A stretch of 64,000 nucleotides of DNA. Origin: RGIG6353 sp045653035 (lineage in GTDB: Bacteria; Bacillota; Clostridia; Oscillospirales; SIG627). Each line of letters begins with the position of its first letter. Position 1 is the stretch's first letter. Shown one piece after another: positions 1 through 8,758 of the stretch. The notes below the pieces were generated by a model. That model made no database searches and was not told the DNA's origin. It saw only the letters and a program-made list of their open reading frames with translations. Both the position numbers and the translations under genes were made by a program. The DNA lies in the NCBI GenBank assembly GCA_045653035.1, contig JAZOLO010000009.1, positions 1 through 64,000 on the forward strand, in the 5' to 3' direction.

Positions 1-26
1 TCTACTTCTTCCCTGAAGGTTCCATC

Positions 27-308
27 TTATACCTTTACCCTGTTACCAACGCTTACCTTATCGGTTGCGATATTGGTTTCATCGATAACCTTTACGTTCT
101 TAAGCATAGCTTCAATTTCAGCAATTCTTGCTTCTACAAGACCCTGCTCATTCTTTGCTTCATCGTATTCGCTGTTTTCGGAAAGGTCGCCGAATGCCCT
201 TGCTTTCTTAAGGTCATTACCAACCTTTACACGGGTGACGGTCTTTAACTCGTTAAGCTCCTGTTGGAGTTTCTCAAGACCTTCTTTTGTTACAATAGTC
301 TTTTTCAT
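27..308 (-). CDS. greA: Transcription elongation factor GreA, N-terminal domain (interrupted)
   Basis: GreA restarts backtracked RNA polymerase by stimulating transcript cleavage. The 93 residues are the N-terminal coiled-coil domain: the start MKKTIVTKEGLEKL, the turn-tip motif ARAFGDLSENSEYDEAK and the domain linker VSVGNRVKV are all typical. Normal GreA is about 158 residues. Here a TAA stop at 27-29 follows VKV, but the same frame continues after it with DGTFREEV, which looks like the start of the C-terminal FKBP-like domain, up to the window edge. So this is either a nonsense mutation, a sequence error, or a truncated protein. It is the last gene of the ftsE-ftsX-M23-S41 run on the minus strand; its start is 23 bp after the S41 peptidase stop and has a GGAG site. 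Confidence 0.85.
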   Translation of the reverse strand: MKKTIVTKEGLEKLQQELNELKTVTRVKVGNDLKKARAFGDLSENSEYDEAKNEQGLVEARIAEIEAMLKNVKVIDETNIATDKVSVGNRVKV

Positions 309-330
309 AATATATATCTCCTGTTATGCT

Positions 331-1548
331 TTAATTTTCTTCTATAAGATAGGTAATTGCCGCTGAAAGCTGAGGGTCTTCGCTTTCATTAAGCAGGTAA
401 AAGTTTTCAAGTTCTTCTTCTGTAAGAGTAATATCATACCCTTCGGTGGGGTAAAGACCTATTCCGTCAAAGCTGACACCCGACGGGGGAAGATAGTTAC
501 TTGTTGAAAATTTCACCGCACTCTTGTCCGAAAGCTCGTACGTGGTTTGAACCGTACCCTTACCAAAGGTCTTGTTTCCGATAAATATTGCCTTCCCGTA
601 GTCGACGAGTGCCGCTGTGAAGAGCTCTGCCGCACTGGCGGTAGACTCGTTTGCAAGAACTACCATCGGCATGTCAATCTCGTTTGCATCGGAGCTTGAA
701 ACGTATTTTTCTCCCGACTTGTCGGTCATTGTAATTATTGGTCCTTCGGGAAGTAAATAATCAAGAATACTTGTAATTGTTGTAAGCTCACCGCCGGGGT
801 TGTTTCTAACGTCAAAAATGAGCTTTGTCGCACCTTGGCTTTTCAGCGATTCAACAGCATTTTTAAACTGTGATACTGCCGACGTGCCAAACTGATAGAT
901 TCTGATGTATCCGATATTCATATTGGTGTCGGTTATTTTGGAGGTAACAAGCTGTGACTCAAAAAGCTCACGGGTTATCTTGAATTCCTCAACTCTCTTG
1001 TTGCGAAGCACCTCAAAGGTAACAGTAGTACCTGCTTCGCCAGTAATTCTGTTTACAGTTTCCTCATAGCCAAGCTCACTGTAAAGTACTCCTTCAACCG
1101 AATAAATAATGTCACCGGCTTTGACTCCTGCCTTTTCAGCAGGTGAGTTTTTCATTACTTCAAAAATATATACCTGGTCAGTGCCTTCGTCATCGAGCTT
1201 TTGTAAAAATACTCTGATACCGATACCCGAAAGATTGCCTTGTATATCGGCAAGCTTTTCTGTGTATTGCTCCGCAGTATAATAATCTGCATGAGGGTCT
1301 TTAAGACCGAATATGTATCCGTAAACCTGTGAAGACGTCAGATAGTCCTTGTCTATTTCGTTAACGTAATACTCATCAACAAGCTCACGTATTTCTTGTA
1401 TTTTAGGGTCTTCAGTAGGTTTTACGTTAAATTCGCTTATTATTTTATTGTACTTTGCTTCATCTGCAACTGTTACAATTTGATAGGTGAGAAGTGCGGC
1501 TATCAACACAAGAACAAGTGTTGCAGAAAAGGAGATTTTTCTGTTCAT
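331..1548 (-). CDS. S41 family C-terminal processing peptidase (CtpA/CtpB type)
   Basis: A secreted or membrane-anchored serine protease of the carboxy-terminal processing family, which trims extracytoplasmic proteins. The 405 residues show an N-terminal membrane segment or signal (about 6-26), a PDZ domain (about 95-185, with the hallmark SPAEKAGVKAGD) and an S41 protease domain (about 200-370). The catalytic Ser is S305 in NESTASAAE and the general base Lys is K330 in TFGKGTVQ, so the Ser-Lys dyad is intact. GGAGG lies just before the ATG. It sits 12 bp after the M23 peptidase gene, a common clostridial order ftsE-ftsX-M23-S41. In sporulators CtpB-type proteases can act in sigma-K signalling, but nothing in the sequence shows that this one does. 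Confidence 0.93.
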   Translation of the reverse strand: MNRKISFSATLVLVLIAALLTYQIVTVADEAKYNKIISEFNVKPTEDPKIQEIRELVDEYYVNEIDKDYLTSSQVYGYIFGLKDPHADYYTAEQYTEKLADIQGNLSGIGIRVFLQKLDDEGTDQVYIFEVMKNSPAEKAGVKAGDIIYSVEGVLYSELGYEETVNRITGEAGTTVTFEVLRNKRVEEFKITRELFESQLVTSKITDTNMNIGYIRIYQFGTSAVSQFKNAVESLKSQGATKLIFDVRNNPGGELTTITSILDYLLPEGPIITMTDKSGEKYVSSSDANEIDMPMVVLANESTASAAELFTAALVDYGKAIFIGNKTFGKGTVQTTYELSDKSAVKFSTSNYLPPSGVSFDGIGLYPTEGYDITLTEEELENFYLLNESEDPQLSAAITYLIEEN

Positions 1549-1560
1549 GAATGCCTCCGC

Positions 1561-2763
1561 TTATGGCTCGGATATGTACTTCATAGGGTCAACGTGTACA
1601 CCGTCTTCAAGAATTGAGAAATGAAGATGGTTACCTGTGGAGTCACCTGTACTTCCGACCTCGGCTATTTTGTCACCCTTTTTAACCACGTCACCCGTGC
1701 TTACAAGAAGCTTTGAGCAATGGGCATAAAGGGAAGTTATTCCTCCGCCATGGTCGATAATAAGATAAAGACCGTAGCTTGGTGAATTTCTGTGAAGAAT
1801 TACAGTACCGCTGTTTGACGCATATATAGGTGTACCTCTTGCCGCCGCAAAGTCAACGCCCTTGTGATAGTCGGTCTGTCTGCCATTTGACCATACACGC
1901 CAACCGAATCCTCCCGAGTTCCTGTAAGTTGCATCGTAAGCAAGGGGGAATCTGAAGCCGTCACTTGTATAGTCAGTTCTTTCCTGAAGCTCAATCTGTC
2001 TTAAAATCTCTTTGATTTCATTTTCAATGGACTCCATTTCAGAAGCTTTTGCATTATATTGAGCCCGATATACTGCCTCGTCCTTTTTAAGCTCGTTTAT
2101 GTAAGAAAGAGCATTGTCAATCTTGCCCTGAAGTTCACCCTTTGTAGTTTCAAGCTCGACTATACTGACAGAGCATTTATCGCGTGTGCTTTCAAGCTCG
2201 GATTTCAGAAGTTCAAGCTCAACTCTTTCACTCTTGAGACTTTCGATAAGGTTCTTGTCGTATTCAAAAAGAGTGTTTGCAATCTCAATTCTTGTAAGGA
2301 GCTCCGCAAAATCCCCCGAACCGAGAACGTAGGAAATAACGTGGCTGTTTCCGGTTTCGTGCTGAAGAATAAGCCTTTCACGAATTATGGCAAGGGTGTC
2401 GTCAATATCTTTGTTTTTTTCTTTGATTTGCGTTTCACGCTCACCAATTTGTGTGTTGTATTCCTCTATGAGCTTTTCAAGAGTTTCTACCTTCGATTCA
2501 GTAAGCATTATCTCCTGGTCGAGCTGACTCTTGATATAAAGCTGGTTATCACGCTCATTTTTTGCTTTATTTATATTTTTCTGTATGGACGAAAGTGAGC
2601 TTTGTATGCTTTTTAGATCACTTTCAAGGGTTTTTACTGCATTTTTGTTTTCTTGAATTGTTGCCGCATCGGTCTTTATATTATACTCGTCTGATGAGAA
2701 GAAAACTGTCGTAAAAGAGATAACGGCTACAAAGAAGATAAGAGAAAAATGTTTTAATTTCAT
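1561..2763 (-). CDS. Coiled-coil M23 peptidase, FtsEX-linked (EnvC-like)
   Basis: A secreted peptidoglycan endopeptidase or hydrolase activator. The 400 residues start with a signal segment (about 5-22), continue with a long coiled coil (about 35-265) and end with a LytM/M23 domain (about 270-395). The zinc and catalytic residues are present: H300 and D304 in YHKGVD, H348 in LYAH, and H379/H381 in GNHLHF. Because these are intact, it is likely an active endopeptidase and not a degenerate activator like E. coli EnvC. It lies 12 bp after ftsX, and coiled-coil M23 proteins are the known periplasmic or extracellular partners of FtsX, so control by the FtsEX complex at the division or sporulation septum is the natural inference. 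Confidence 0.93.
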   Translation of the reverse strand: MKLKHFSLIFFVAVISFTTVFFSSDEYNIKTDAATIQENKNAVKTLESDLKSIQSSLSSIQKNINKAKNERDNQLYIKSQLDQEIMLTESKVETLEKLIEEYNTQIGERETQIKEKNKDIDDTLAIIRERLILQHETGNSHVISYVLGSGDFAELLTRIEIANTLFEYDKNLIESLKSERVELELLKSELESTRDKCSVSIVELETTKGELQGKIDNALSYINELKKDEAVYRAQYNAKASEMESIENEIKEILRQIELQERTDYTSDGFRFPLAYDATYRNSGGFGWRVWSNGRQTDYHKGVDFAAARGTPIYASNSGTVILHRNSPSYGLYLIIDHGGGITSLYAHCSKLLVSTGDVVKKGDKIAEVGSTGDSTGNHLHFSILEDGVHVDPMKYISEP

Positions 2764-2775
2764 TGCACGACCTCT

Positions 2776-3678
2776 TTATGCATTTTCCTGATTGTACTTC
2801 TTGAGCGAAATAAGACTTCCTATAAAGCCTGTTACAACGCCTATTACTATAAAGCCTATAATAAGAATATTCTTTACGTCTGTAAATGGGAGAATAGAGA
2901 ATATCTCATACTGTCCCACAAGACCAAGCATCATGTACTTGTAAATGAGATACTGGAGCCCGTAAGCAAGACCGCCCGAAACACCGCCGATTACAAGTCC
3001 TTCGATGAGGAAGGGGATAGAGATAAAGAGATTTGTAGCACCGATGTAACGCATAAGTGCTATTTCGTCACGTCTCGCAAAGACAGAGAGCTTTACTGTG
3101 TTTATTATAACGAAAAGAGAAACTGCAAAAAGTAGAATCAAAAGCCACGAGAAGATAATAGCTACCGCATTTTTAATGCTCTGAATTTGTTCTACAACGT
3201 CCATGTTGACGTTGAGCTTTGCTGTTTTATCAATTTCTCTTTCAATATTCATTTTTATGGTGTTAACGTCAGCGTCGGTGGAGTATGTAATGATATAAGA
3301 ATCCTTTAAGGGGTTATCGTCCTTATACATTTCAAAGAGGAATGCCGATTGATCGTATTGAGACACCTGCTTTTCAAGTGCTACTTCTTTGGTTTCAAGG
3401 ACCGCACTTTCAATTCCCTTGATTGTCATGAGCTTTTCACCGATTTCAGCAACCTCGTGTTCGGATGCATCACGATCGATAAAGAGAACTATTTTGTTGT
3501 ATCCGTCAATCTTGTTTACGTTGTAATTTACGTTTTTTATAACGAGGTAAAATGAACCCATAATAACAAGACAGGAAAGTAAAACAAATATAGAGGAAAT
3601 GGTCATGACAGGATTTTTGATAATACCGTTAAAAGCAAGTTTTAAGTAGTATCCGATCTTAGGAGCCTTAATTTTCAT
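2776..3678 (-). CDS. ftsX: Cell-division ABC transporter permease-like subunit FtsX
   Basis: Membrane half of the FtsEX complex, which couples ATP hydrolysis in the cytoplasm to wall hydrolases outside. From the ATG at 3678 it is 300 residues, usual for FtsX. It has one N-terminal membrane segment (about 20-42), an extracellular loop of about 130 residues that binds the partner hydrolase, and three C-terminal membrane segments (about 165-290). The start was chosen because an AGGAGGTG site lies 6 bp before ATG AAA ATT (MKIKAPK); a longer frame to 3708 would have no such site. The start overlaps the end of ftsE by 11 bp, so translation is probably coupled. Confidence 0.94.
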   Translation of the reverse strand: MKIKAPKIGYYLKLAFNGIIKNPVMTISSIFVLLSCLVIMGSFYLVIKNVNYNVNKIDGYNKIVLFIDRDASEHEVAEIGEKLMTIKGIESAVLETKEVALEKQVSQYDQSAFLFEMYKDDNPLKDSYIITYSTDADVNTIKMNIEREIDKTAKLNVNMDVVEQIQSIKNAVAIIFSWLLILLFAVSLFVIINTVKLSVFARRDEIALMRYIGATNLFISIPFLIEGLVIGGVSGGLAYGLQYLIYKYMMLGLVGQYEIFSILPFTDVKNILIIGFIVIGVVTGFIGSLISLKKYNQENA

Positions 3679-4351
3679 TGTTGCCACCTCCTGACTTGTC
3701 GTCTGCAATTACACCGTCAGTAATAGTGACAACTCTCTTGTGGTAGTACTGAACAAGCTTCATGTCGTGAGTTATAACGATAACGGTTTTTCCAAGCTCG
3801 TTAATTTTTTTAAGAAGCTCCATCATTTCGTATGCCATAAGAGGGTCACTGTTTGAGGTGGGCTCGTCTGCAATAACAATCTGAGGGTTATTCACAAGAG
3901 CACGTGCAAGGGCTATGCGTCTCTGCTCACCGCCGGATAGCTGATTTGGATAGTCGTGAGCCTGATTTTCAAGATTAACAAGCTTTAAAAACTTGTAAAC
4001 TCTCTTTCCTATAACACTTCTGGGTTCTCCGATTACGTGCATAGCGAAGGCTACGTTTTCAAAAACGGTCATGTGAGGGAAGAGTCTGTGGTCTTGAAAA
4101 ACAAATCCCATTGTACGTCGAAGATAGGGCACCTTCCTGCTTTTCATTTTGGTCAGTTCATAACCGTTTACTTCTATTTTTCCAGAGGTAGGAGTTTCCT
4201 CTCTGAGAAGAAGCTTTGTAAGTGTCGTTTTTCCCGCACCGTTAGGTCCGACGATGAATACGAATTCACCGTCTTCAATGGTAAGGTCAACGTTCTTTAA
4301 GGCTTGTGTGCCATTATCATAAGTCTTTGTAACGTTTGAAAGTTTTATCAT
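3668..4351 (-). CDS. ftsE: Cell-division ATP-binding protein FtsE
   Basis: ATPase subunit of FtsEX. The 227 residues carry Walker A (GPNGAGKTT, about 36-44), a Q-loop (FVFQDHRLF), the ABC signature LSGGEQRRIALARAL, Walker B (IVIADEPTSNSDP) and the switch His (VITHD). The D-loop reads SNSDP instead of the common GNLDP, a mild deviation that keeps the catalytic Glu. It is the first gene of the cluster and overlaps ftsX. An AAGGA site precedes the ATG, but no convincing sigma-A promoter is visible in the short gap to the upstream regulator gene. Confidence 0.95.
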   Translation of the reverse strand: MIKLSNVTKTYDNGTQALKNVDLTIEDGEFVFIVGPNGAGKTTLTKLLLREETPTSGKIEVNGYELTKMKSRKVPYLRRTMGFVFQDHRLFPHMTVFENVAFAMHVIGEPRSVIGKRVYKFLKLVNLENQAHDYPNQLSGGEQRRIALARALVNNPQIVIADEPTSNSDPLMAYEMMELLKKINELGKTVIVITHDMKLVQYYHKRVVTITDGVIADDKSGGGNNEN

Positions 4352-4401
4352 TTTTATAATCCTTATTGTTCGGTGGTGGTTTTGTCTCTTTTATTAAACG
4401 C

Positions 4402-4438
4402 AAACATACTCATTGCAAAAAAGCAATGAGTGATGTTT
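4402..4438 (-). terminator. Hairpin terminator of the rsmE operon
   Basis: The arms ACTCATTGC (4408-4416) and GCAATGAGT (4423-4431) pair perfectly, and flanking AAACAT/ATGTTT extends the stem with one bulge. It lies immediately after the stop of the PucR-type regulator gene. The U-tract on the minus strand is broken, so termination may be partial. Confidence 0.6.
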
Positions 4439-4439
4439 T

Positions 4440-5525
4440 TTAAAACTTGCCTGGTTTTGAGGAAAGGTATTTCTTTACCATCAAAGCAACCTTGAAGGTT
4501 ATGGCGTGCTCGAATTCCCTCAAATCAAGACCTGTAAGCTTTTTGATTTTTTCAAGTCTGTAAACGAGAGTATTTCTGTGTACAAAGAGCTTTCTTGACG
4601 TTTCGGATACGTTAAGATTATTTTCAAAGAAAGCCTGTATAGTAATAAGTGTTTCGCGATCAAGCACCTCGAAAGCCCCCTTCTTGAAGACTTCACCGAG
4701 GAACATTTCGCAAAGGGTTGTGGGAAGCTGATAGATAAGACGCCCAATACCGAGGTTATCATAACTGATAACGTTCTTTTCGGTATCAAATACCTTGCCA
4801 ACCTCAATGGATATCTGTGCTTCCTTATATGAGCGTGCAAGCTCCTTTATTGACTCAACGACTGTTCCTATACCAACGAATGTTTTGGCATAAAATTCTG
4901 TGTTTACAGTATCTACAATATTCTTTGCAGTCTTGATAATTTCTTTCATATCAGTAGGCTGCTTAATTTCTCTTACAAGTACAACCTCGTTTTCACCAAC
5001 ACCTATAACGTAGTCCTTGTTCTTGTCTGGGTAGAGGTTCTGAATAACGTCAAGAGGTACACAGTCGCTCTTGCCGATAAACTTTATAAGATAAACAATT
5101 CTTGGAACGTCGTTGTTTATGTGAAGCTCCTTTGACTTTATGTAAATATCACTGGGGAGTATGTTGTCGAGAATGACGTTTTTAACAAAGCTTGCCTTAT
5201 CATACTTCTCATCGTAAAGTGCCTTAATATTTGTGAGTGATATACAAAGAAGAGTCGCAAGATTGTCAGCAACACCATCAGTGCCTTCAACAAATACAAC
5301 GTATTCGATTTTTCCGTGATTATTTATGGGATGATGAGTATAGCCGTTTGCTCTGAAGGAATCGTTTGTAAAGGTGAGCTCTTCTTTTACTCCTTCAAGA
5401 GTCTCGCCGATACGTACAAGCTCACTGCACGCGATGATAGAGCCGTTTTTATCAACAACACCGATTGTTCTGTCGATGGCGTCCTTCATCTGATGAACTA
5501 TACTTTGGAAAAGTCTGTTTGACAT
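4440..5525 (-). CDS. PucR/CdaR-type helix-turn-helix transcriptional regulator
   Basis: A 361-residue DNA-binding regulator. The N-terminus (about 1-130) resembles the sugar-diacid-recognition region of CdaR proteins, with a DKNGSIIACSE stretch. The middle (about 150-280) is a GGDEF-like CdaR linker domain without a GGDEF motif. The C-terminus carries the PucR-type helix-turn-helix: FFENNLNVSETSRKLFVHRN and LVYRLEKIKKLTGLDLR. Such proteins usually activate purine or sugar-acid genes, but no obvious target cluster adjoins it, so the effector is unknown. It is last in the operon rsmE-membrane protein-regulator; GGAGG precedes the ATG and the gap to the upstream gene is 14 bp. Confidence 0.85.
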   Translation of the reverse strand: MSNRLFQSIVHQMKDAIDRTIGVVDKNGSIIACSELVRIGETLEGVKEELTFTNDSFRANGYTHHPINNHGKIEYVVFVEGTDGVADNLATLLCISLTNIKALYDEKYDKASFVKNVILDNILPSDIYIKSKELHINNDVPRIVYLIKFIGKSDCVPLDVIQNLYPDKNKDYVIGVGENEVVLVREIKQPTDMKEIIKTAKNIVDTVNTEFYAKTFVGIGTVVESIKELARSYKEAQISIEVGKVFDTEKNVISYDNLGIGRLIYQLPTTLCEMFLGEVFKKGAFEVLDRETLITIQAFFENNLNVSETSRKLFVHRNTLVYRLEKIKKLTGLDLREFEHAITFKVALMVKKYLSSKPGKF

Positions 5526-5539
5526 CTTTTTTTCCTCCG

Positions 5540-6316
5540 TTACTTCAGCATTTTGATTGCATAAAATAATGCAAAAACAATAGTTTCAAGACCGATGATA
5601 AAATCAAATAGAACGTAAGAACCGATGGAGAACATTCCGAGTAATACGAAGATTACAAAAAGAATAAGTGCTACAAGCAAAGGAATGATACTTGCACCGG
5701 GGGAAATAATTCTAATACCGCAGAAGGTGCCGTCCTTCTTACTTGACAAAACAAATATATAGAAGAACAGAACCGCAAAAGCAATTACAAGTATTCTTGT
5801 TACAATATCCTGTACTCTGTGGTCGATAGGAGAAATAAGGTTAAGCACATAAATTGCGAAAGCACCAAGTGCATTGAAAAGAGTCATTACAAAATAAGAG
5901 CCGGGAAATGATATCGCAATAAAATAAAGCACCGATACGAGAACAACGAAAATAATCGAAGGAACGTATCCCTTGTAAATAAAGCTCGAAATGAGAGTTG
6001 ATATTACAAGAAGAGTTGCTGCTACAGAAAGAATAAATGACGATGAAAATACCTTTAAGGAGTCATCAACGCCCTCTCGTCTTTTCTTTATAAAAAAGAA
6101 CAGAGAAACAGCAAAAAGTACAAGTGGAAGAACAAAGAAATAAGGTGCAATCTTCATGTATGTTTCAAGATAATCAAGGAATGAACTAGAAAGAAGCTTG
6201 TCCTTCATTGTAAGCAGGGCAAAAACTGCCAGCGACATAAGAACGAATACCGCTACCATTCTGTTTATGAGAGTATCGTTTCTCCTTGCTTTGTAAGAAT
6301 AATTGTTTTTCGCCAT
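5540..6316 (-). CDS. Polytopic membrane protein of unknown function
   Basis: I do not recognise this family. The 258 residues have a short basic N-terminal tail (MAKNNYSYKARRNDT) and about seven to eight hydrophobic helices spread over the whole length (for example around 20-40, 55-75, 90-112, 118-136, 142-162, 170-190 and 205-255), with short, mildly charged loops. No enzymatic motif is visible. It lies 19 bp after rsmE and 14 bp before the PucR-type regulator, with a clear GAGGAG site, so it is an expressed operon member. Similar membrane proteins of unknown role are common beside translation genes in Clostridia. Confidence 0.75.
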   Translation of the reverse strand: MAKNNYSYKARRNDTLINRMVAVFVLMSLAVFALLTMKDKLLSSSFLDYLETYMKIAPYFFVLPLVLFAVSLFFFIKKRREGVDDSLKVFSSSFILSVAATLLVISTLISSFIYKGYVPSIIFVVLVSVLYFIAISFPGSYFVMTLFNALGAFAIYVLNLISPIDHRVQDIVTRILVIAFAVLFFYIFVLSSKKDGTFCGIRIISPGASIIPLLVALILFVIFVLLGMFSIGSYVLFDFIIGLETIVFALFYAIKMLK

Positions 6317-6335
6317 TTCTGTGTCTCCTCTTTAT

Positions 6336-7082
6336 TTATAGTCTTGTTTCATAGAGTATCATTGCGAGTACTGCCATTCCTGCAGTTTCGGTACGAAGGA
6401 TGAGCTTCCCAAGAGAAACCGCGGGTATCCCTGCACCTTCAAAAATTTCCGCTTCAAATGGAGCAATACCTCCTTCAGGACCTATATAAAAGCCAATGCT
6501 TGAAAATTCTTTTTCTCTCATAAGGTCTTTGACCGTCTTTTCTTCTGCTGTTTCATAGCAGTAGAAGGACAGGTCAAGATTTGAAAGAATATCACAACAG
6601 TCCTTTATCGAAACAGGGGGGTGTACCTTTGGTATAATCCCCCTTCCGCATTGTTTGGCGGCTTCATGGGCAATTTTGTTCCATCTTTCAAGCTTTTTCA
6701 TTTCGCTGTTCGTATCAAGCTTTACAATAGACCTCTCTGCTGTAACGGGATATACGTGATTTACTCCAAGCTCAACAGCCTTTTGAATAACTGTGTCCAT
6801 CTTGTCGTTTTTGACAAGTGCCTGAAACAAATATATCTCTTTGTCCGATTCCTTGTCGCATTTTGAAGTTTGAAGAATTTTCAAAATAACGCTTGTTGAG
6901 CTTACCGACTCAATTACGCAGTAATAATCAAAACCTGCTGAATCGGTAACAGTCAACGCCTCTCCAACCCTCATACGAAGGGTTTTAGATATATGCAAAG
7001 CGTCGGAACCTGTGATTTCAATAGTATCGTCAACCTTAAGGCTTTGGCAATTTGCCTCAAAAGTCAGGAAAAATTTTGGCAT
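6336..7082 (-). CDS. rsmE: 16S rRNA (uracil-1498-N3) methyltransferase RsmE
   Basis: Methylates N3 of U1498 in 16S rRNA using S-adenosylmethionine. The 248 residues match the family length. An N-terminal PUA-like RNA-binding domain (about 1-75, with HISKTLRMRVGE) is followed by a SPOUT trefoil-knot domain with the diagnostic motifs YIGPEGGIAPFE and LGKLILRTETA near the C-terminus. It is the first gene after a perfect sigma-A promoter (7146-7174) and leads a three-gene operon. In many Firmicutes rsmE lies directly beside prmA, and prmA is indeed the next gene upstream here, with this promoter in between. Confidence 0.94.
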   Translation of the reverse strand: MPKFFLTFEANCQSLKVDDTIEITGSDALHISKTLRMRVGEALTVTDSAGFDYYCVIESVSSTSVILKILQTSKCDKESDKEIYLFQALVKNDKMDTVIQKAVELGVNHVYPVTAERSIVKLDTNSEMKKLERWNKIAHEAAKQCGRGIIPKVHPPVSIKDCCDILSNLDLSFYCYETAEEKTVKDLMREKEFSSIGFYIGPEGGIAPFEAEIFEGAGIPAVSLGKLILRTETAGMAVLAMILYETRL

Positions 7083-7145
7083 AATAGTAACCTTTCAGCA
7101 AAGTGGGTAAAGGTTTTTACTTTTAATTTGTATATATTCAACAAC

Positions 7146-7174
7146 ATTATACTATATAATAGTCGATTTGTCAA
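7146..7174 (-). promoter_or_regulatory. Consensus sigma-A promoter of the rsmE operon
   Basis: On the minus strand TTGACA (7169-7174) is followed by a 17-bp spacer and TATAAT (7146-7151), a perfect match to the housekeeping consensus, 64 bp before the rsmE start. Confidence 0.88.
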
Positions 7175-7239
7175 AGAATTTTTGCGTATTTTGGTGATTT
7201 TTTAGACTTTTGTTGCTATTTTGCCCTAAATACAGGTAA

Positions 7240-8223
7240 TTACTTTGTAAAAACTATTGCACTCCAGTTGTCAAGAGTGTAGGTTTTGACGGTTTTGAAG
7301 CCTGCTTTTTCAACGGCAACACGAACCTCGTCCTCTCTTTCACTGATTATACCTGATGAAATGAGATATCCGCCCACTTTAAGCTTTTCATAGAACATAT
7401 CTGCCATCATAATTATAATTCCTGCTACAATATTTGCACATATAACGTCGTAGTCTTTGCCTATTTTATCGTATAGCTCTTTACTACCAAGCACGTCACC
7501 GTCGAATACCTGTACTCTGTTCTCACCGAAGCTGTTTTGCTCCATGTTTTCTTTTGCAATTCTTGCTGCAACTTCGTCTATATCTACCGCAACAGCATAT
7601 TTGGCACCAAGCTTTAATGCAGCTATAGTGAGAATACCGCTTCCGCAGCCCATGTCAAGCACGTGCTCACCGCCGTGAATTATATCCTCAAGCTGTTCCA
7701 TACAAAGCTTTGTTGTAGCATGTGAGCCTGTTCCGAAAGAGGAGGATGGGTCGATTTCGATAACCTCGCGTGCATTTTTCATATCATGAGGTAGTTCTTC
7801 CCACGTGGGCTTTACAACAAGCTTATTGCCCACAGGAAATGGCTTGAAATACTGACGCCAGTTATTTTCCCAGTCCTCATCCTTAACCTCGTCTCTTTCA
7901 AGGATGAGTGTTTTATAGCCATCGTTTTCATTTTTTAGCGTTTTAAGAGAGGAAAGCACGTTTGCGTATAAAGCTTCGCCTTCCTCGTCGGTGGAAAAGT
8001 ACGCATATATTACAGGGGATTTTTCCTCATCTGAAAGAAGCTCATCGTCTATGTAGTCATAAAATATTTCACCTCCTGCAAGTGTCTCCTTTAAATCAGA
8101 AAGATCCTCAACAGTAAAGGTATCAACCCCGGATATAATGAGAAGGTTTGAGATTTCCTCAACAAAAAAGGGAGAAGGAAGCGTATTGTCGGATGTTGTG
8201 ATTTTAAGTCTAGTCCAGATCAT
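7240..8223 (-). CDS. prmA: Ribosomal protein L11 methyltransferase PrmA
   Basis: Trimethylates ribosomal protein L11 using S-adenosylmethionine. From the ATG at 8223 it is 327 residues; the start MIWTRLK has AAGGAG six bases upstream, whereas the longer frame to 8241 would include that site. The N-terminal substrate-recognition domain (about 1-120) precedes a class I methyltransferase domain with motif I VLDMGCGSGILTIAA, an acidic AVDIDEVA strand and the ICANIVAGI motif. Also visible is the family hallmark FGTGSHATT. It is downstream of a P-loop gene with a hairpin between them. Confidence 0.94.
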   Translation of the reverse strand: MIWTRLKITTSDNTLPSPFFVEEISNLLIISGVDTFTVEDLSDLKETLAGGEIFYDYIDDELLSDEEKSPVIYAYFSTDEEGEALYANVLSSLKTLKNENDGYKTLILERDEVKDEDWENNWRQYFKPFPVGNKLVVKPTWEELPHDMKNAREVIEIDPSSSFGTGSHATTKLCMEQLEDIIHGGEHVLDMGCGSGILTIAALKLGAKYAVAVDIDEVAARIAKENMEQNSFGENRVQVFDGDVLGSKELYDKIGKDYDVICANIVAGIIIMMADMFYEKLKVGGYLISSGIISEREDEVRVAVEKAGFKTVKTYTLDNWSAIVFTK

Positions 8224-8243
8224 GATATCTCCTTGATACAAAT

Positions 8244-8274
8244 TAACAGGAATGCTGAAAAAGCATTCCTGTTA
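8244..8274 (-). terminator. Hairpin between the P-loop gene and prmA
   Basis: A perfect 13-bp stem (TAACAGGAATGCT / AGCATTCCTGTTA) with a 5-base loop lies 20-odd bases after the P-loop gene and 21 bases before prmA. It lacks a long U-tract, so it may act as a partial terminator or an mRNA processing or stability element. Confidence 0.5.
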
Positions 8275-8296
8275 AAGTTATGTTTTAAATAGTAAA

Positions 8297-8707
8297 TTAA
8301 AGAATGTACTTATTAAGCTCCTGAGGGAAATCACTGATATCAATAGAAGCGGTAGTGACGAGATTTATTTCTCTTTGTGTTGCTACCTTATCAAGGGCGT
8401 TTATAAGCTTCACAAACTGCTCTTTGTTATTACCGCAAATCTTGAGCGAAGAGTCAATAAATATGTCCTTTATATCGTAGTTAGCGGAAATAATACCGCA
8501 AACCATTCCGTAAAGCTCATCAGCATTTGAGATGCCGAAAGCGTCTGTATCTACAAGTCGTACCTGGTGGCGTACGTCAAATATGAGCTTGTTGCCTTTC
8601 TCAATGCAAACTACGTTACCGGGAGAGGTTTCAACAGCCTTATTTGCCAGTTCAATAAGATGTTTTGTTTTGCCACTGCCTTTGAGACCGATGATGATTC
8701 TAACCAT
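8297..8707 (-). CDS. Small P-loop ATP-binding protein, function unknown
   Basis: A 136-residue protein that begins almost directly with a Walker A motif, GLKGSGKTK (about 7-15), and has a hydrophobic strand ending in acidic residues (IKDIFIDSS, about 100-108) that could serve as Walker B. It ends in a short hydrophobic tail. It is one of the small ATP-binding proteins of Clostridia that databases often mislabel as PilT-like twitching proteins; no pilus context is present here. It has its own promoter (8759-8787) and a GGAAGG site, and precedes prmA on the same strand. Its role is unknown. Confidence 0.8.
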   Translation of the reverse strand: MVRIIIGLKGSGKTKHLIELANKAVETSPGNVVCIEKGNKLIFDVRHQVRLVDTDAFGISNADELYGMVCGIISANYDIKDIFIDSSLKICGNNKEQFVKLINALDKVATQREINLVTTASIDISDFPQELNKYIL

Positions 8708-8758
8708 AAAAAATCCTTCCTTTCGTGGATGAAATTGAAGATCCTATCTTCTGTAATT

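Noticed and set aside
27..308. Stop-codon reassignment explaining the greA interruption
   Set aside because: TAA is used as a normal stop by many intact genes in this window, for example kdgK-region and spo genes, so recoding of TAA is not supported.
2059..2598. 179-residue plus-strand frame
   Set aside because: Antisense of the coiled-coil region of the M23 peptidase; Glu/Lys-rich coiled coils often leave open antisense frames.
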